From: Acetofilamentum sp.
Lineage (GTDB): Bacteria > Bacteroidota > Bacteroidia > Bacteroidales > JAFGXI01
Assembly (NCBI GenBank): GCA_020720565.1
Contig: DYOK01000148.1
Coordinates: 1-6,749 of the forward strand
Reading direction: 5' to 3'
DNA: 6,749 bases
The translations under genes and the position numbers were made by a program. Shown piece after piece: positions 6,748-6,749 of this stretch. The notes beneath the pieces were generated by a model. That model saw only the letters and a program-made list of their open reading frames with translations, was not told the DNA's origin and ran no database searches. Position 1 is the first letter of the stretch. Each line of letters opens with the position of its first letter.

Positions 6748-6749
6748 AG

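Overview
The window reads as chromosomal DNA from a member of the Bacteroidota, probably Flavobacteriia-like. Four signs support this. The first gene ends in a type IX secretion sorting domain. None of the three visible start codons has a Shine-Dalgarno sequence. Two intergenic regions carry the Bacteroidota promoter form (TTG or TTTG, 17-19 bases, TAnnTTTG). An outer-membrane barrel gene ends in a C-terminal Phe. The genes look ordinary in composition, with AT-rich gaps between them. I see no transposase, integrase, CRISPR array, tRNA or rRNA.

Layout. (1) Bases 1-3431, plus strand: the 3' part of a large secreted N-acetylmuramoyl-L-alanine amidase. Its true start lies upstream of the window, because the reading frame is open to the left edge and encodes the end of a signal peptide. 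It has an N-terminal beta domain, a zinc amidase domain, two tandem copies of a roughly 290-residue module, an Fn3-like domain and a T9SS sorting domain. (2) Bases 3432-3853: an AT-rich gap with a promoter for the next gene at its right end. (3) Bases 3854-4723, plus strand: sucD, succinyl-CoA synthetase alpha subunit, apparently monocistronic with its own promoter and terminator. (4) Bases 4724-4950: a convergent gap holding a sucD terminator, an unexplained long imperfect palindrome, and a terminator for the facing gene. (5) Bases 4951-5847, minus strand: an outer-membrane beta-barrel protein with a signal peptide. (6) Bases 5848-5949: a divergent promoter region. (7) Bases 5950-6747, plus strand: a complete DUF2797-type protein with a CxxC...CxxC zinc ribbon and a segment resembling GIY-YIG nucleases.

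The genes do not form an evident pathway or operon. A cell-envelope hydrolase, a TCA-cycle enzyme, an outer-membrane protein and a zinc-ribbon protein of unknown function sit side by side with separate signals. I do not see a clear new multi-gene system. The points most worth a second look are the duplicated, apparently nested-domain architecture of the amidase, the 65-base palindrome between two terminators, and the possible GIY-YIG fold in the DUF2797 protein.
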